Origin: Maricaulis salignorans
GTDB taxonomy: Bacteria > Pseudomonadota > Alphaproteobacteria > Caulobacterales > Aquidulcibacteraceae
Length of the DNA: 64,000 nt
NCBI GenBank assembly: GCA_945891505.1
Contig: CAMDDL010000002.1
Coordinates: 1 to 64,000 of the forward strand
Direction: 5' to 3'
Every line of letters begins with the position of its first letter. Within the stretch, counting starts at the first letter, position 1. Shown here in pieces: positions 24,342-33,617 of the stretch. The translations under genes and the position numbers were made by a program. The notes beneath the pieces were generated by a model that saw only the letters and a list, made by a program, of their open reading frames with translations, was not told the origin of the DNA and made no database searches.

Positions 24342-25234
24342 AGGCGAGCCAACAGGCTTTTATCCCTGCCAAATTGGCTGGCGATGCCCAGATTTTGGCA
24401 AATGGCCTGCCTGCCCTATTGATGGACGCGCGCAAAACCGCTGCCAGCTTGATGCTAGGCGCCCACGGGCGACGTCGGGCAGGCATGGGCGAAGCCTTTT
24501 GGCAGCACCGCGAACTTCTCGATGGCGAGAACCTAAGGCAAGTCGACTGGCGACGGTCCGCGCGCTCGGACCGGCTCTATGTCCGCGAGATGGAGCGTGA
24601 AAGCCCAGCCTCTTTGCAAATCTGGGTCGACACAAGGCCGTCGATGCTGTGGCGCAATCAGACAAGTCGCCCCACCAAGGCTGAACGTGCCCTAGTTGTT
24701 GCCCTAGCACTGGCTATGGCCGCAAAGGCCGGGGGTGAGCGGGTGAGCACGCTCTTGGGTGGCCAAGCGCTGGGCCAAGAGGAAGCATTTTTAGAGGCCT
24801 TGATTAGCAGTGGCGCGCACTTTGACTCACACGCTCCGATTGATGATCGGAAGCAGTTACAAATCCTCATTGTCAGCGACGGGCTTGAACCGATTGAGGT
24901 CTGGGCAGAGCGCTTGCGTCGCCTGTCATCGGGTGCCCTGCCCGTCCTCTTTGTTCTGATCCGCGACCCAGATGAGGAAGCCTTCCCATTTGAGGGCCGG
25001 GTGTCCTTTATGGCGCCTGGAACCAACACGCCCGTGATCATCGGCCAAGCCGGCGCTGCGCGGGACGATTATCAGCGCATCTATCGGCTCCATGGCGAAG
25101 CACTCCGGGCTGCCCTTGCCAGTGCACGGGGTCATTTGGTCACCCACGCCACCGACCAACCTGCTTTGCCAGTGACCCTACAGGCAGCTGCTTTGTTGGA
25201 CGGACGCGGCACCTCCAACCTCGGGGTGGGCTGA
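24338..25234 (+). CDS. DUF58 domain protein
   Basis: The 298-residue protein has the DUF58 motif ENLRQVDWRRSARSDRLYVRE and a von-Willebrand-A-like fold that begins ASLQIWVDTRPSMLW, where the metal site is degenerate. DUF58 proteins regularly follow MoxR and are thought to be its partner. It is coupled to the MoxR gene by a four-base overlap and to the next gene by a three-base gap. There is no membrane segment, so it is cytosolic. Confidence 0.92.
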   Translation: MKASQQAFIPAKLAGDAQILANGLPALLMDARKTAASLMLGAHGRRRAGMGEAFWQHRELLDGENLRQVDWRRSARSDRLYVREMERESPASLQIWVDTRPSMLWRNQTSRPTKAERALVVALALAMAAKAGGERVSTLLGGQALGQEEAFLEALISSGAHFDSHAPIDDRKQLQILIVSDGLEPIEVWAERLRRLSSGALPVLFVLIRDPDEEAFPFEGRVSFMAPGTNTPVIIGQAGAARDDYQRIYRLHGEALRAALASARGHLVTHATDQPALPVTLQAAALLDGRGTSNLGVG

Positions 25235-25237
25235 AGC

Positions 25238-27991
25238 ATGTTTACGCTTGGCCCTTTGGGTATCACAACCCCTCTAGCTTTATTAGCGTTGGCCGCCTTA
25301 CCGCTGATTTGGCTGGTTATTCGCGCCTTGCCGCCTGCACCGCGTGAGCAGGTTTTTCCACCTACGGCTCTCCTAGCCAAACTACCAAACACCGAAGAAA
25401 CCCCGAAAAAGACCCCACCTTGGCTCGCTTGGTTTCGGGTGATTGCCCTTAGCCTTTTGGTGCTTGGATTTGCAGGTCCGGTTCTCAATCCAATTACGAC
25501 ACCAGATGCGCGGCCCTTATTGATCGTGTTGGACGACGGCTGGACATCGGCCCCGGCGTGGCGCGCGGTCACGGAGGAAGCAGCCCAAACTGCACGGGCA
25601 GCCACAGGTCCTGTCCGCCTTTTGTTGACCGCAAGTGGGCGCGGCCAATCTGGGCCGCTTGAGGTGTTAAGCCCGAACCAAGCCGCAGCGCGCATTCTTG
25701 CAGCCCAACCCAAGCCTGTTTTGCCAGACCCCGCTTGGGCAACAAAGGCGCTAGCCCGCCTTCCAAAGGGCCAGCGCATTCTCTGGTTTTCAGACGGCGT
25801 GGACCACGCAGGCAGCAAGGAATTTGCTAGCACGCTGACGCAGATTGGTGTTGTCCGATTACGCAGCGTACCGCAAGGCGCGGTCGCGATTACGCGCGCA
25901 GCAGCCACCTCAGAAGGCTATAGTCTCGGCCTCGTTGCGGCCCCGTCGACCAACAGGACGCAAAGGCTAGAGGCGGTGAATAGTCGCGGGCAGAGGTTGC
26001 GTGAAGCCACGCAGGCTGTGGTCCCAACTGGGGTCAGCCTTGCCCTAGAATCTGTCATCATGCGCGATGTCGCAGCCCTGCGTACCGCTGACGCCCGGTC
26101 TGCAGGGGGCGTCTATCTGCTGGACGCCTTTGATCGCCGCGTCCGCACCGGCTTGATTGCTGAACGCCAAGATGATCAGCCCCTCTTGTCTGACGCCCAC
26201 TATTTGGAAGAAGCACTCAAACCTTCAACCGATTTGACGCGCGCCAATCTGTCTCGTTTGGCGGAGGCGGGTTTGGACGCGTTGATCCTGCCGGATGCAG
26301 GCGAGTTAGCGCCACAAGACAGCGCGGCGTTAGAACGCTTTGTTCGCGCCGGGGGGCTTTTGATTAGGACGGCAGGGCCCAAGATTTTAGCCGCGGGTCC
26401 AAACCCGTTAATCCCCGCCGCGCTTGGCCCTGGACCTCGCACCGTGCGCGGCAGCATGACGTGGGACAATGCTGGCCAAGTGGCTGCGTTTGATCGAACC
26501 AGCCCTTTTGCTGGCTTACCCGTTCCAGACGATGCACACGTTACCCAAGTTGCAGTCTTAGCTCCTGAAACCGGCGAAGCCGCATCTGCGCCGACCCGCG
26601 AAAACCAAGCGCTACAAATCTGGGCAAGGCTTTCGGACGGGACACCACTGGTTACCGCAAGGGGACTAGGCAAGGGCAAAGTCGTCTTGTTTCACACCAC
26701 TGCAGGCCCAGCTTGGAGCGATGTAGCCTTTTCAGGCCTGCAGGTCGCCATGTTGCGTCGCGTGCTGGCCCAAGCAGCCTCGAGCGCCATTCCGGCCAAT
26801 TTTGTGGTTGGCACTGCGCCTCTAAAACCGGTCTTAGTGCTCGACGGCTTTGGCGCATTTCGGGCGCCCGATCCTCAGATTCGTCCCATTAGAGCCGAGG
26901 ACGTTCCAACGCTGCGGCCTAGCCTAGATCAGCCGCCAGGCATTTATGAAGGCGGTGGCGTCCGCTGGGTCTTGCAAGCGGCCACCCCCAATTTGCGATT
27001 GGACCCCTTACCGGATTTGCCAAAGGTCGAACGCGTCGCGCAGGCCGAGAAGCAACCTCAGTCGCTATCTGGTCCGCTCCTCGGCTTGGGCATGGCCCTG
27101 CTGCTGGCAGATATGCTCATCAGCCTCCTCCTTGCACAAAAATTTGCGGGACTTAAGGCGTTTAGCTGGGCTCGCAAGAAGCGGCAGCCAAGCCCGACTT
27201 TGGTCAGTCTTATGCTGGCCTGCCTTATGCTGTTTGGCGGCGCGCAAGAGGCCTTCGCGCAGAAGCACAAAGCCGGTCAGCGCCAAGGCGATCTCGCCCT
27301 TGCCTATATCAAAACGGGCGACGGGGCGCAGGACTCACAAACCCAACGGGGCCTTGAAGGGCTTTCGCGGGCGCTACGTGATCGGACATCCGTTGAGCCG
27401 GGTGCCGTCATTGGCCTAGACCCGGCGCAAGACGATTTGGCACTTTATCCGATCCTATTCTGGACCTTAGGCGATAATGTTACTGAAACGCGGCCCGAAG
27501 TTGCCAGTGCCTTAGACCGCTATATGAAAAATGGCGGCGTCTTGTTCATCGATTCCCGTGGTGCAGGCCGCACGCCAGCCATGGCGCGCCAGATCGCCCG
27601 TGCGGCATTGCGCGGCATCGAAGCCCCACCTTTGGCCCCTGTGCCTAATAGCCATGTTCTGACCAAGGCCTTTTACATCCTTCAGCGCTTTCCCGGTCGC
27701 TATCCAAATGCCAGATTATGGGTTGAAACAGAGGCATCTGCAGCAGCGAGTGCCAATGACGGCGTCTCGCCGCTCATTCTCGGCGATGGTGACTGGGTTT
27801 CCGCTTGGGCCAAAGCCCCCAATGGTCTGCCGCAAGGTTTCGACGGAACAGGACCGAGCGCCAATGAAGTTGCGCTTCGGGTCGGCATCAATGTCGTTCT
27901 TTACGCGCTGACTGGCAATTACAAGGCAGATCAAGTCCATGCGCCCGCGCTGTTGGAGCGACTGGGTCGCAGGCAGGAACAGCCACGATAA
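25238..27991 (+). CDS. BatA-like / DUF4159 membrane protein
   Basis: The 917-residue protein starts with two transmembrane helices (about 5-28 and 65-85) and the aerotolerance-regulator N-terminal signature (EQVFPPTALLAKL). The following periplasmic or cytosolic region contains a degenerate VWA-like segment (LLIVLDDGWTS) and a glutamine-amidotransferase-like portion (DALILPDAGELAPQD). Two more helices lie near 610-680. The C-terminal DUF4159 domain starts about residue 690 (DLALAYIKTGDG...) and includes NGGVLFIDSRGAG. The stop overlaps the next ATG (TAATG). With the neighbours it resembles the Bat (Bacteroides aerotolerance) set. The function in alphaproteobacteria is unknown, with an envelope-stress role suspected. 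Confidence 0.88.
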   Translation: MFTLGPLGITTPLALLALAALPLIWLVIRALPPAPREQVFPPTALLAKLPNTEETPKKTPPWLAWFRVIALSLLVLGFAGPVLNPITTPDARPLLIVLDDGWTSAPAWRAVTEEAAQTARAATGPVRLLLTASGRGQSGPLEVLSPNQAAARILAAQPKPVLPDPAWATKALARLPKGQRILWFSDGVDHAGSKEFASTLTQIGVVRLRSVPQGAVAITRAAATSEGYSLGLVAAPSTNRTQRLEAVNSRGQRLREATQAVVPTGVSLALESVIMRDVAALRTADARSAGGVYLLDAFDRRVRTGLIAERQDDQPLLSDAHYLEEALKPSTDLTRANLSRLAEAGLDALILPDAGELAPQDSAALERFVRAGGLLIRTAGPKILAAGPNPLIPAALGPGPRTVRGSMTWDNAGQVAAFDRTSPFAGLPVPDDAHVTQVAVLAPETGEAASAPTRENQALQIWARLSDGTPLVTARGLGKGKVVLFHTTAGPAWSDVAFSGLQVAMLRRVLAQAASSAIPANFVVGTAPLKPVLVLDGFGAFRAPDPQIRPIRAEDVPTLRPSLDQPPGIYEGGGVRWVLQAATPNLRLDPLPDLPKVERVAQAEKQPQSLSGPLLGLGMALLLADMLISLLLAQKFAGLKAFSWARKKRQPSPTLVSLMLACLMLFGGAQEAFAQKHKAGQRQGDLALAYIKTGDGAQDSQTQRGLEGLSRALRDRTSVEPGAVIGLDPAQDDLALYPILFWTLGDNVTETRPEVASALDRYMKNGGVLFIDSRGAGRTPAMARQIARAALRGIEAPPLAPVPNSHVLTKAFYILQRFPGRYPNARLWVETEASAAASANDGVSPLILGDGDWVSAWAKAPNGLPQGFDGTGPSANEVALRVGINVVLYALTGNYKADQVHAPALLERLGRRQEQPR

Positions 27992-30039
27992 TGGGCATCG
28001 ACCTGATCAAACTGGGTTTTGACCCTTGGCTTCCGCCCGCAGTCCTCCTGGGCATCGCGATTGTGGGCTTGGTCTTGGTCGGCCTCTATACGCGCTTGGG
28101 CGGCAAGGCCCCGGTTACGCGTCTGTGCCTTTTGGTCGTCGCACTCGTCGGCTTATCGGGTCCCAGCCAAATACAGGAAGAGCGTGTAGCCCTAACGGAC
28201 ATCGTCAGCATTTTGATAGACCGTTCTGAAAGCATGGCTTTGTCCGATCGCACAAAAGGTGCCGAGGCTGCACTTAGCGCACTGAAAGCGCGCTTAAGCC
28301 AAGCTGAGAATTTGGAAGTCCGCGTCACCTATTTTGATGGCGGCGGCGCTGGCACGGCCCTTGGCGCGGGCCTTGATCAAGCTTTTGCAGATATCCCTCC
28401 AGACCGGGTTGCCGGAGCGATTATCATCAGCGACGGTCGCTTCATTGACGGGGATGATGCAGCCCGCCCCTTCCCGTTACATCAGGTCCTAGTTGGAAGC
28501 CCGCAAGAGCACGACCGACGAATTGATCTGAGGTCAGCACCCAAACAAGCGCCGATCGGTGAAATCACCAAGGTTATTGTCCAGGTCGAAGATACTGATA
28601 GCTCCGTCCCTCTGACGGTGCGCGTCGGCACGGACGCGCCACAGACGCTAAACGTGCCAACGGGTGAAGATATCGTCATTGAAGTGCCAATTGCGCAACG
28701 CGGAATTGTGCCGATTGCCATTGAAACGCCGGGGGTCGCAGGCGAAGTTTCAACCGCGAATAATGGGCTCGCGCTCTCGATCACCGGTGTACGCGATCGT
28801 CTACGGGTCATGCTGGTGACAGGCCAGCCCCATGCCGGGTCACGGGCTTGGCGGAATCTCTTGAAGTCAGACCCAAGCGTGGATTTGGTTCAATTCACCA
28901 TCCTCCGACCGCCCGAAAAGCAGGACTTTACCCCAACAGAAGAACTATCGCTCATCCCCTTCCCGACGCGCGAATTATTTCTCGACAAGATTGATAGTTT
29001 CGACTTGGTGGTTTTTGACCGCTTCTCGCGGCTTTCGGTTTTGCCGGACGCCTATCTCGACTCTGTCGCGCAATGGGTTGAGGGCGGTGGAGCCTTTTTG
29101 ATGCTGGCAGGTCCATCGGAAGGACTTGACGAAGGGGTTCAGTCGACGCCGCTGAGCCGCATTCTGCCCGTGCAATCGCGGGGTGAGCCGATTGAAACGG
29201 CTTTCCGACCCACCTTAACAGAACGCGGCCGCACCCATCCGGTTTCTGCCAGCTTGGCTGAGCAATCCGACACATGGGGCAAGTGGCTACGCGTCCAACC
29301 ATCTACTGCCACCGGAGACGTCTTGTTAGAAGGCGCGGGCGAGCCTTTGCTGGTTTTAGGCCAGGTTGGTCGCGGGCGCGTGGCTGCGGTGATGAGTGAT
29401 CAGGCTTGGCTGTGGCGTCGCGGCTATGATGGTGGCGGCCCGTTTGATGAGCTTTTTCGCCGCACGGCCCATTGGCTAATGAAGGAAGCCGACCTTGAGG
29501 CAGATCGCCTCATTCTGCGCAGCCAACTTGGCCGTCTTCTGATAGAGCGGCAAAGCGGCGAAGACCCAGGCCCTGCCCAAGTCACCCTGTCGGGCCAAAC
29601 CTTCCCTGTCGCACTTTCCGCCGCTGGGCCAGGAGTTTGGCGGGGCGAGAGCCAAATGGCTAAGCCTGGACTGGTGTTTGTGCAATCGGGTGACAAAAGC
29701 GCCTTTATCGTCGCGGGCATTGGCAATCCCAACGAAGCGCGACTGTTAACAGCAGACCCCACTGCGCTCGCAGACCCGCAAGCCGAGCAAGGTGGCGGGA
29801 GTGTAACATGGGTCGGGTTAGCGGGTACCGGCCCCCTGCCCAACATCACGCGCTTAGGCAAAAGCCAGAAAGCCGGAACCGATGGGCTAGGTTTGCGGCG
29901 CTCAGGAGCCACCAGCGTGACAGCAACGAGCCGAGACGCGCTCCTGCCGCCTTGGGTCTATGCGATCTTATTGGTTGGGATGGCCCTGTTTGGCTGGTGG
30001 CGAGAGGGTAGGTTGACCCCTTCGCGCCGCAAGCTTTAA
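27991..30039 (+). CDS. VWA-like membrane protein, last gene of the MoxR operon
   Basis: This 682-residue protein has N-terminal transmembrane helices (about 12-32 and 43-58), then a VWA-like start VSILIDRSESMALSDRTKG with a near-intact MIDAS (DxSxS as DRSES). A central region carries an amidotransferase-like fold (DLVVFDRFSRLSVLP, GGGAFLMLAGPSEG), and a C-terminal transmembrane helix (WVYAILLVGMALFGWW) ends in a basic tail. Members are often annotated as membrane protein or glutamine amidotransferase-like. It is coupled to the BatA/DUF4159 gene by a one-base overlap and meets the next gene tail to tail with four shared bases. Confidence 0.85.
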   Translation: MGIDLIKLGFDPWLPPAVLLGIAIVGLVLVGLYTRLGGKAPVTRLCLLVVALVGLSGPSQIQEERVALTDIVSILIDRSESMALSDRTKGAEAALSALKARLSQAENLEVRVTYFDGGGAGTALGAGLDQAFADIPPDRVAGAIIISDGRFIDGDDAARPFPLHQVLVGSPQEHDRRIDLRSAPKQAPIGEITKVIVQVEDTDSSVPLTVRVGTDAPQTLNVPTGEDIVIEVPIAQRGIVPIAIETPGVAGEVSTANNGLALSITGVRDRLRVMLVTGQPHAGSRAWRNLLKSDPSVDLVQFTILRPPEKQDFTPTEELSLIPFPTRELFLDKIDSFDLVVFDRFSRLSVLPDAYLDSVAQWVEGGGAFLMLAGPSEGLDEGVQSTPLSRILPVQSRGEPIETAFRPTLTERGRTHPVSASLAEQSDTWGKWLRVQPSTATGDVLLEGAGEPLLVLGQVGRGRVAAVMSDQAWLWRRGYDGGGPFDELFRRTAHWLMKEADLEADRLILRSQLGRLLIERQSGEDPGPAQVTLSGQTFPVALSAAGPGVWRGESQMAKPGLVFVQSGDKSAFIVAGIGNPNEARLLTADPTALADPQAEQGGGSVTWVGLAGTGPLPNITRLGKSQKAGTDGLGLRRSGATSVTATSRDALLPPWVYAILLVGMALFGWWREGRLTPSRRKL

Positions 30040-30566
30040 AGCGCGGCTTGGATCAAGAGTTTGCCTGCTGGGATCGCTACGTCCAAGCGCGGGCTGGGGC
30101 GCCAGAGGAGGCGGTTTGGGTCAGCAGGCCCCGGCAGGATCATTTGCCCCTTCAGCACCCGCCTAAAGCCATAAGGCTCAAAGAACGCGAGGTCGCCCAC
30201 CAAAATGATTGGCAGGCCCGTTAGGTTATCACTGGCAGCTAGGCAGGCCTCGACCAGTTTGCCGCCCAAGCCTTGGCCCTTTTGATCCGGCGCAACCGCA
30301 ATTGGTCCTAAGAACAACGCTTTATCGCCCTGATCGGTAACCAGAGGCCAGAGGCGGCACGCGCCGACGAGTTGGTCCGCGTCTGATAACGCCACGAAAG
30401 AAACGTCACGGCGACAGCTGTTACCCTCGCGCAGGCGGGCAGCCGCTTTTGTGTGTCGCCCTGGGCCAAAGGCTAAAGCGTAAAGCGCTTCAGCGCCCGC
30501 ATCATATGCGGCGTCATCGGATAGAAGGTCAAAAGTCGCAGTCAATTCTTGGGTCACTTCTGTCAA
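30036..30566 (-). CDS. GNAT-family N-acetyltransferase
   Basis: The 176-residue protein has the acetyl-CoA-binding motif A of the GNAT fold: LFLGPIAVAPDQKGQGLGGKLVEACL (Q-x-x-G-x-G/A core). IILVGDLAFFEPYGFRRV, typical of the YhbS-like subgroup, follows. The substrate is unknown. The start is TTG at 30566 or GTG three codons later; neither has a strong ribosome site. It stands alone between two plus-strand units. Confidence 0.88.
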   Translation of the reverse strand: MTEVTQELTATFDLLSDDAAYDAGAEALYALAFGPGRHTKAAARLREGNSCRRDVSFVALSDADQLVGACRLWPLVTDQGDKALFLGPIAVAPDQKGQGLGGKLVEACLAASDNLTGLPIILVGDLAFFEPYGFRRVLKGQMILPGPADPNRLLWRPSPRLDVAIPAGKLLIQAAL

Positions 30567-30725
30567 TCAGAGCCGGACAATGCGCCTCAGGAGCGCGCGC
30601 GCGATGCTTTAAAGGACATGAGCCCCCTGTGAAAGGCGCAAATCACACTTTTGAATTTGAGTTTGGACGCAAATAGGCTAGGCCCAATCGCGGTGCTTGA
30701 ACCAAATGCAGGCTAGGAACGTAAT

Positions 30726-31382
30726 ATGAGTATGACCAAATCCCCTCTGCGCCCCACCCTCGCCCTTTTCCTGCCGCTGCTCAGTGCCAATGGGCTCGCA
30801 AGCCCTTCTAAGGCTGACACAGCCGAGCCGACGTTTAAGCGGGTTCTCCGCGAGGGCACGTTTGAGATCCGAGACTATGATAGCCAAGTGGTCGCTGAGG
30901 TTCGCGTCCCCGAAGGTCGCGGTGACCCTGCCAGCGCGGGCTTTAGACCCTTAGCCCGCTATATTTTTGGCGGCAATAAACCGCGCGCCAGCATCGCTAT
31001 GACGGCTCCGGTCACCCGGCAGCAAGAAGGCCAATCCATTGCCATGACCGCCCCAGTCACGCGTCAAGATGCGGGGGCAGAGTGGAAGGTGCGCTTCATT
31101 ATGCCAGAAGGCTCAACGCTGGCGACCATGCCAGTGCCTGACGACCCAAATGTTCGACTGCTGGAAGAGCCGGCAAAGCGCTATGGCGTGATCACCTTCT
31201 CAGGTTTTGGCAGCCAAGCCACGATGGCGGAGAAGAGTGAAGAATTGCGTACCTGGCTTCAAGGCAAAAAACTGACGCCGATGGGGGCACCGATTTATGC
31301 GTCCTATGATCCGCCTTGGACTGCACCGTTTCTGCGCCGTCATGAGGTTTGGCTGGCGTTGGCCGTACCGGTCAAACCCTAA
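30726..31382 (+). CDS. SOUL / haem-binding-like protein, exported
   Basis: The 218-residue protein starts with a probable signal peptide (hydrophobic LALFLPLLSANGLA). The SOUL domain contains FEIRDYDSQVVAEV, ARYIFGGN, twin IAMTAPVTRQ motifs, and VRFIMPEGSTLATMPVPDD. The doubled IAMTAPV segment is characteristic of bacterial SOUL proteins and not a recent error. Vertebrate relatives bind haem or tetrapyrroles; the bacterial role is unclear. AGGAAC precedes the ATG. It is a single gene, followed by tRNA-Gln on the other strand. Confidence 0.92.
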   Translation: MSMTKSPLRPTLALFLPLLSANGLASPSKADTAEPTFKRVLREGTFEIRDYDSQVVAEVRVPEGRGDPASAGFRPLARYIFGGNKPRASIAMTAPVTRQQEGQSIAMTAPVTRQDAGAEWKVRFIMPEGSTLATMPVPDDPNVRLLEEPAKRYGVITFSGFGSQATMAEKSEELRTWLQGKKLTPMGAPIYASYDPPWTAPFLRRHEVWLALAVPVKP

Positions 31383-31412
31383 AACACGAGATTTTATGTT
31401 GTGCGGAAAGAG

Positions 31413-31487
31413 TGGCTGGGGTGCTAGGGATCGAACCTAGGAATGTCGGTACCAAAAACCGATGCCTTACCGCTTGGCGACACCCCA
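31413..31487 (-). tRNA. tRNA-Gln (anticodon UUG)
   Basis: On the minus strand TGGGGTG pairs with CACCCCA in the acceptor stem, followed by G-CCA (encoded). The anticodon arm is TCGGT-TTTTGGT-ACCGA, giving UUG. The D-arm (CGCCAAGCGGTAAGGC) and T-arm (CCTAGGTTCGATCCCTAG) are canonical. Confidence 0.97.
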
Positions 31488-31844
31488 AGAGAGGCAGGCA
31501 AATAGACGCGCTTGGACCGCGGTGCAAGACTTTTGATCACATAAGCACTGCCATGTTGGGCAACCTTCTGCACAAAGATGGCGCGCCTTCCAATTGACGT
31601 TCACCGCTCGCATACGAGATTGACAGCAAAGGTTTGGTATTTGGATAATCTTCAACGACCTTTCCCATGCTGTGCTGCTCGCGTTAATGCTAAACAGAAT
31701 GACGCAGGGGCACGATTTGACAACAAATCAACTCTTGCATCTGCCGCTAGGCGCAACGTGTAAATTCCTCTATCACTGGTTGGATTAGAGTGCCTAATCG
31801 GCCTATCTTTTGTACCAGATGGCGCGGGCACCGTGGAGGTCAGG
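31488..31844. other. intergenic region before sppA
   Basis: No gene is seen. It carries a sigma-70-like promoter at 31620-31649 and a second TTGACA near 31708 with no matching -10. The last 50 bases form the sppA leader with GGAGG. Confidence 0.4.
31620..31649 (+). promoter_or_regulatory. possible sigma-70 promoter for sppA
   Basis: TTGACA (31620-31625) and GATAAT (31644-31649) are separated by 18 bases. It points towards sppA, about 195 bases downstream. Confidence 0.35.
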
Positions 31845-33605
31845 GTGAAGCAGTTCTTTATTACGATCGCAGGCGTCTTTTTGGGCCTCGTCTTGTTCTT
31901 TATTCTGATCCCGATCATTTTGGTGGCATCGGTTGCCGGCTCCAGTGCGCCTGTCACCCCCTCACACTCGGTATTGAGCCTAGATCTGCGTGGCCCGGTG
32001 ACCGACGTACCACCCAACTCACCGTTTGCAGGCTTTGCTGGCGGCACCTCAGTTGTCGACATTGTGCGGAAACTGCAGGCAGCAGAGTCCGATGGCAGCG
32101 TAAAGGGCCTGTTCGTGCGCGCCAGCGAAGGCGGCATGGCCCCCGCCCATGCAGAAGAAATTCGTCAAGCCATGATCGACTTCAAGGCAACGGGTAAGTT
32201 CGTTATCGTGCATGCGCAAGGCTTTGAATATCCAACGCTCTCCAACTATGTGGCGGTGTCTGGGGCGAGTGAATTGTGGATGCAAGGCACGACAGACTTT
32301 GCTGCAACTGGCATCGTGGCCGAGACCTTGTTCTTGGGCGGCTTTATGGAGAAGTTCGGCATTCTGCCCCAGTTCGAACAATTCAAAGAATATAAGAACG
32401 CGGTCAACACCTATACCGAGAAAACCTATAATGCCCCACACCGCGAAGCCACGACGGCTATGCTGGGCAGCATTTACAATGCTTTCTTGGCCTCAACCGC
32501 TTTTGACCGCAAAATGCCTGTCGAAGCGATGAAGGCGGCTCTTGACCAAGCGCCCTTGTCTGCCGAAGCCGCACTGCAGGCCAAGCTGATCGACAAAATC
32601 GGTCAGCCTGAAGAGGCTGAGGAGGCGGCACTTACCCGGGCTGGCGGCAAGGACAAAGCGCAATTCGTTGAACTTGCGAACTATCAGCTTCCCCTTCCTT
32701 CTGGACCTGTGATTGCTTTGGTCGGCGGTGAAGGGGCCATTGTAACTGGCGAACGCAGCGGCGACCCATTCGCCCAAGAAAGCAATATTACCAGCGACGA
32801 TTTTGCGGCAGCCATCCGCGATGCAACCGATGATGTTGCCGTCAAGGCGATTGTCTTCCGGGTTTCCTCGCCCGGCGGCTCTCCTAGCGCATCAGATCAA
32901 ATTTGGGCCGCGATTGAGCGGGCTAAAAAGGCTGGCAAACCGGTTGTCGTCTCGATGGGTGCTTATGCTGCCTCTGGCGGCTATTATGTCTCCGCCGGGG
33001 CGGATGCGATCCTGTCAATGCCATCGACCCTTACTGGCTCCATCGGGGTCTTCAATGGCAAGTTTGTGATCAACGACGCGCTCAACCGCTATACAGGTGC
33101 CAATATTGCCTCGATCCAAACGGGCGGTGATTTTGTTAGCGCCTACTCCCCCGCTACGCCCTACACCAACAGCCAGAAGGCGGCGATGAATGCGGCGGTG
33201 ACACGCATTTATGAGGACTTTACGGGCAAAGTCGCCGCTGGCCGGAAACTTCCTTTATCCCGCGTGCAGGAGATTGCAAAAGGCCGCGTTTGGACAGGCA
33301 ATGAAGCCAAAGACCTAGGCCTCGTTGATCAAATCGGTGGCCTGCGCACCGCGATCTTGAAGGCCAAAGCTTTGGCCAAGATTGAAGCGAAGGATAGTAT
33401 CACCTTGCGGACCTATCCAAGCGTTGATGACCCACTGACAGCCCTCAGTCGCGCCTTTGGGGCCAGTGCTGAAAACGCCAAGGTCACCGCCCGCGCAGCG
33501 ACCGTGATTGGTGCCTTGGCAGGTGATGAGCGTCTGTCGCAGATCTTAAACGAAGCCTCCCAAGCGAGAGGGCCTAGGATGAGCGAACCGATGCGGGTGC
33601 ACTAA
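31845..33605 (+). CDS. sppA: signal peptide peptidase SppA, 67K type
   Basis: SppA is a membrane-anchored serine-lysine protease that degrades leftover signal peptides. The protein of about 586 residues has one N-terminal transmembrane helix (FLGLVLFFILIPIILVASV). It has two ClpP-like repeats: the first with the likely catalytic Lys in EQFKEYKNAVNTYTEK, the second with the catalytic Ser in GAYAASGGYYVSAGADAI, preceded by VFRVSSPGGSPSASD. Length and duplicated domains match the E. coli-type enzyme. The start is GTG at 31845, five bases after GGAGG. It converges on the following gene. Confidence 0.94.
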   Translation: MKQFFITIAGVFLGLVLFFILIPIILVASVAGSSAPVTPSHSVLSLDLRGPVTDVPPNSPFAGFAGGTSVVDIVRKLQAAESDGSVKGLFVRASEGGMAPAHAEEIRQAMIDFKATGKFVIVHAQGFEYPTLSNYVAVSGASELWMQGTTDFAATGIVAETLFLGGFMEKFGILPQFEQFKEYKNAVNTYTEKTYNAPHREATTAMLGSIYNAFLASTAFDRKMPVEAMKAALDQAPLSAEAALQAKLIDKIGQPEEAEEAALTRAGGKDKAQFVELANYQLPLPSGPVIALVGGEGAIVTGERSGDPFAQESNITSDDFAAAIRDATDDVAVKAIVFRVSSPGGSPSASDQIWAAIERAKKAGKPVVVSMGAYAASGGYYVSAGADAILSMPSTLTGSIGVFNGKFVINDALNRYTGANIASIQTGGDFVSAYSPATPYTNSQKAAMNAAVTRIYEDFTGKVAAGRKLPLSRVQEIAKGRVWTGNEAKDLGLVDQIGGLRTAILKAKALAKIEAKDSITLRTYPSVDDPLTALSRAFGASAENAKVTARAATVIGALAGDERLSQILNEASQARGPRMSEPMRVH

Positions 33606-33617
33606 TACCTACCGCGT

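Noticed and set aside
31000-31075. A recent duplication in the SOUL gene (SIAMTAPVTRQ twice).
   Set aside because: Bacterial SOUL proteins regularly carry this motif twice, and the two DNA copies differ at many positions.
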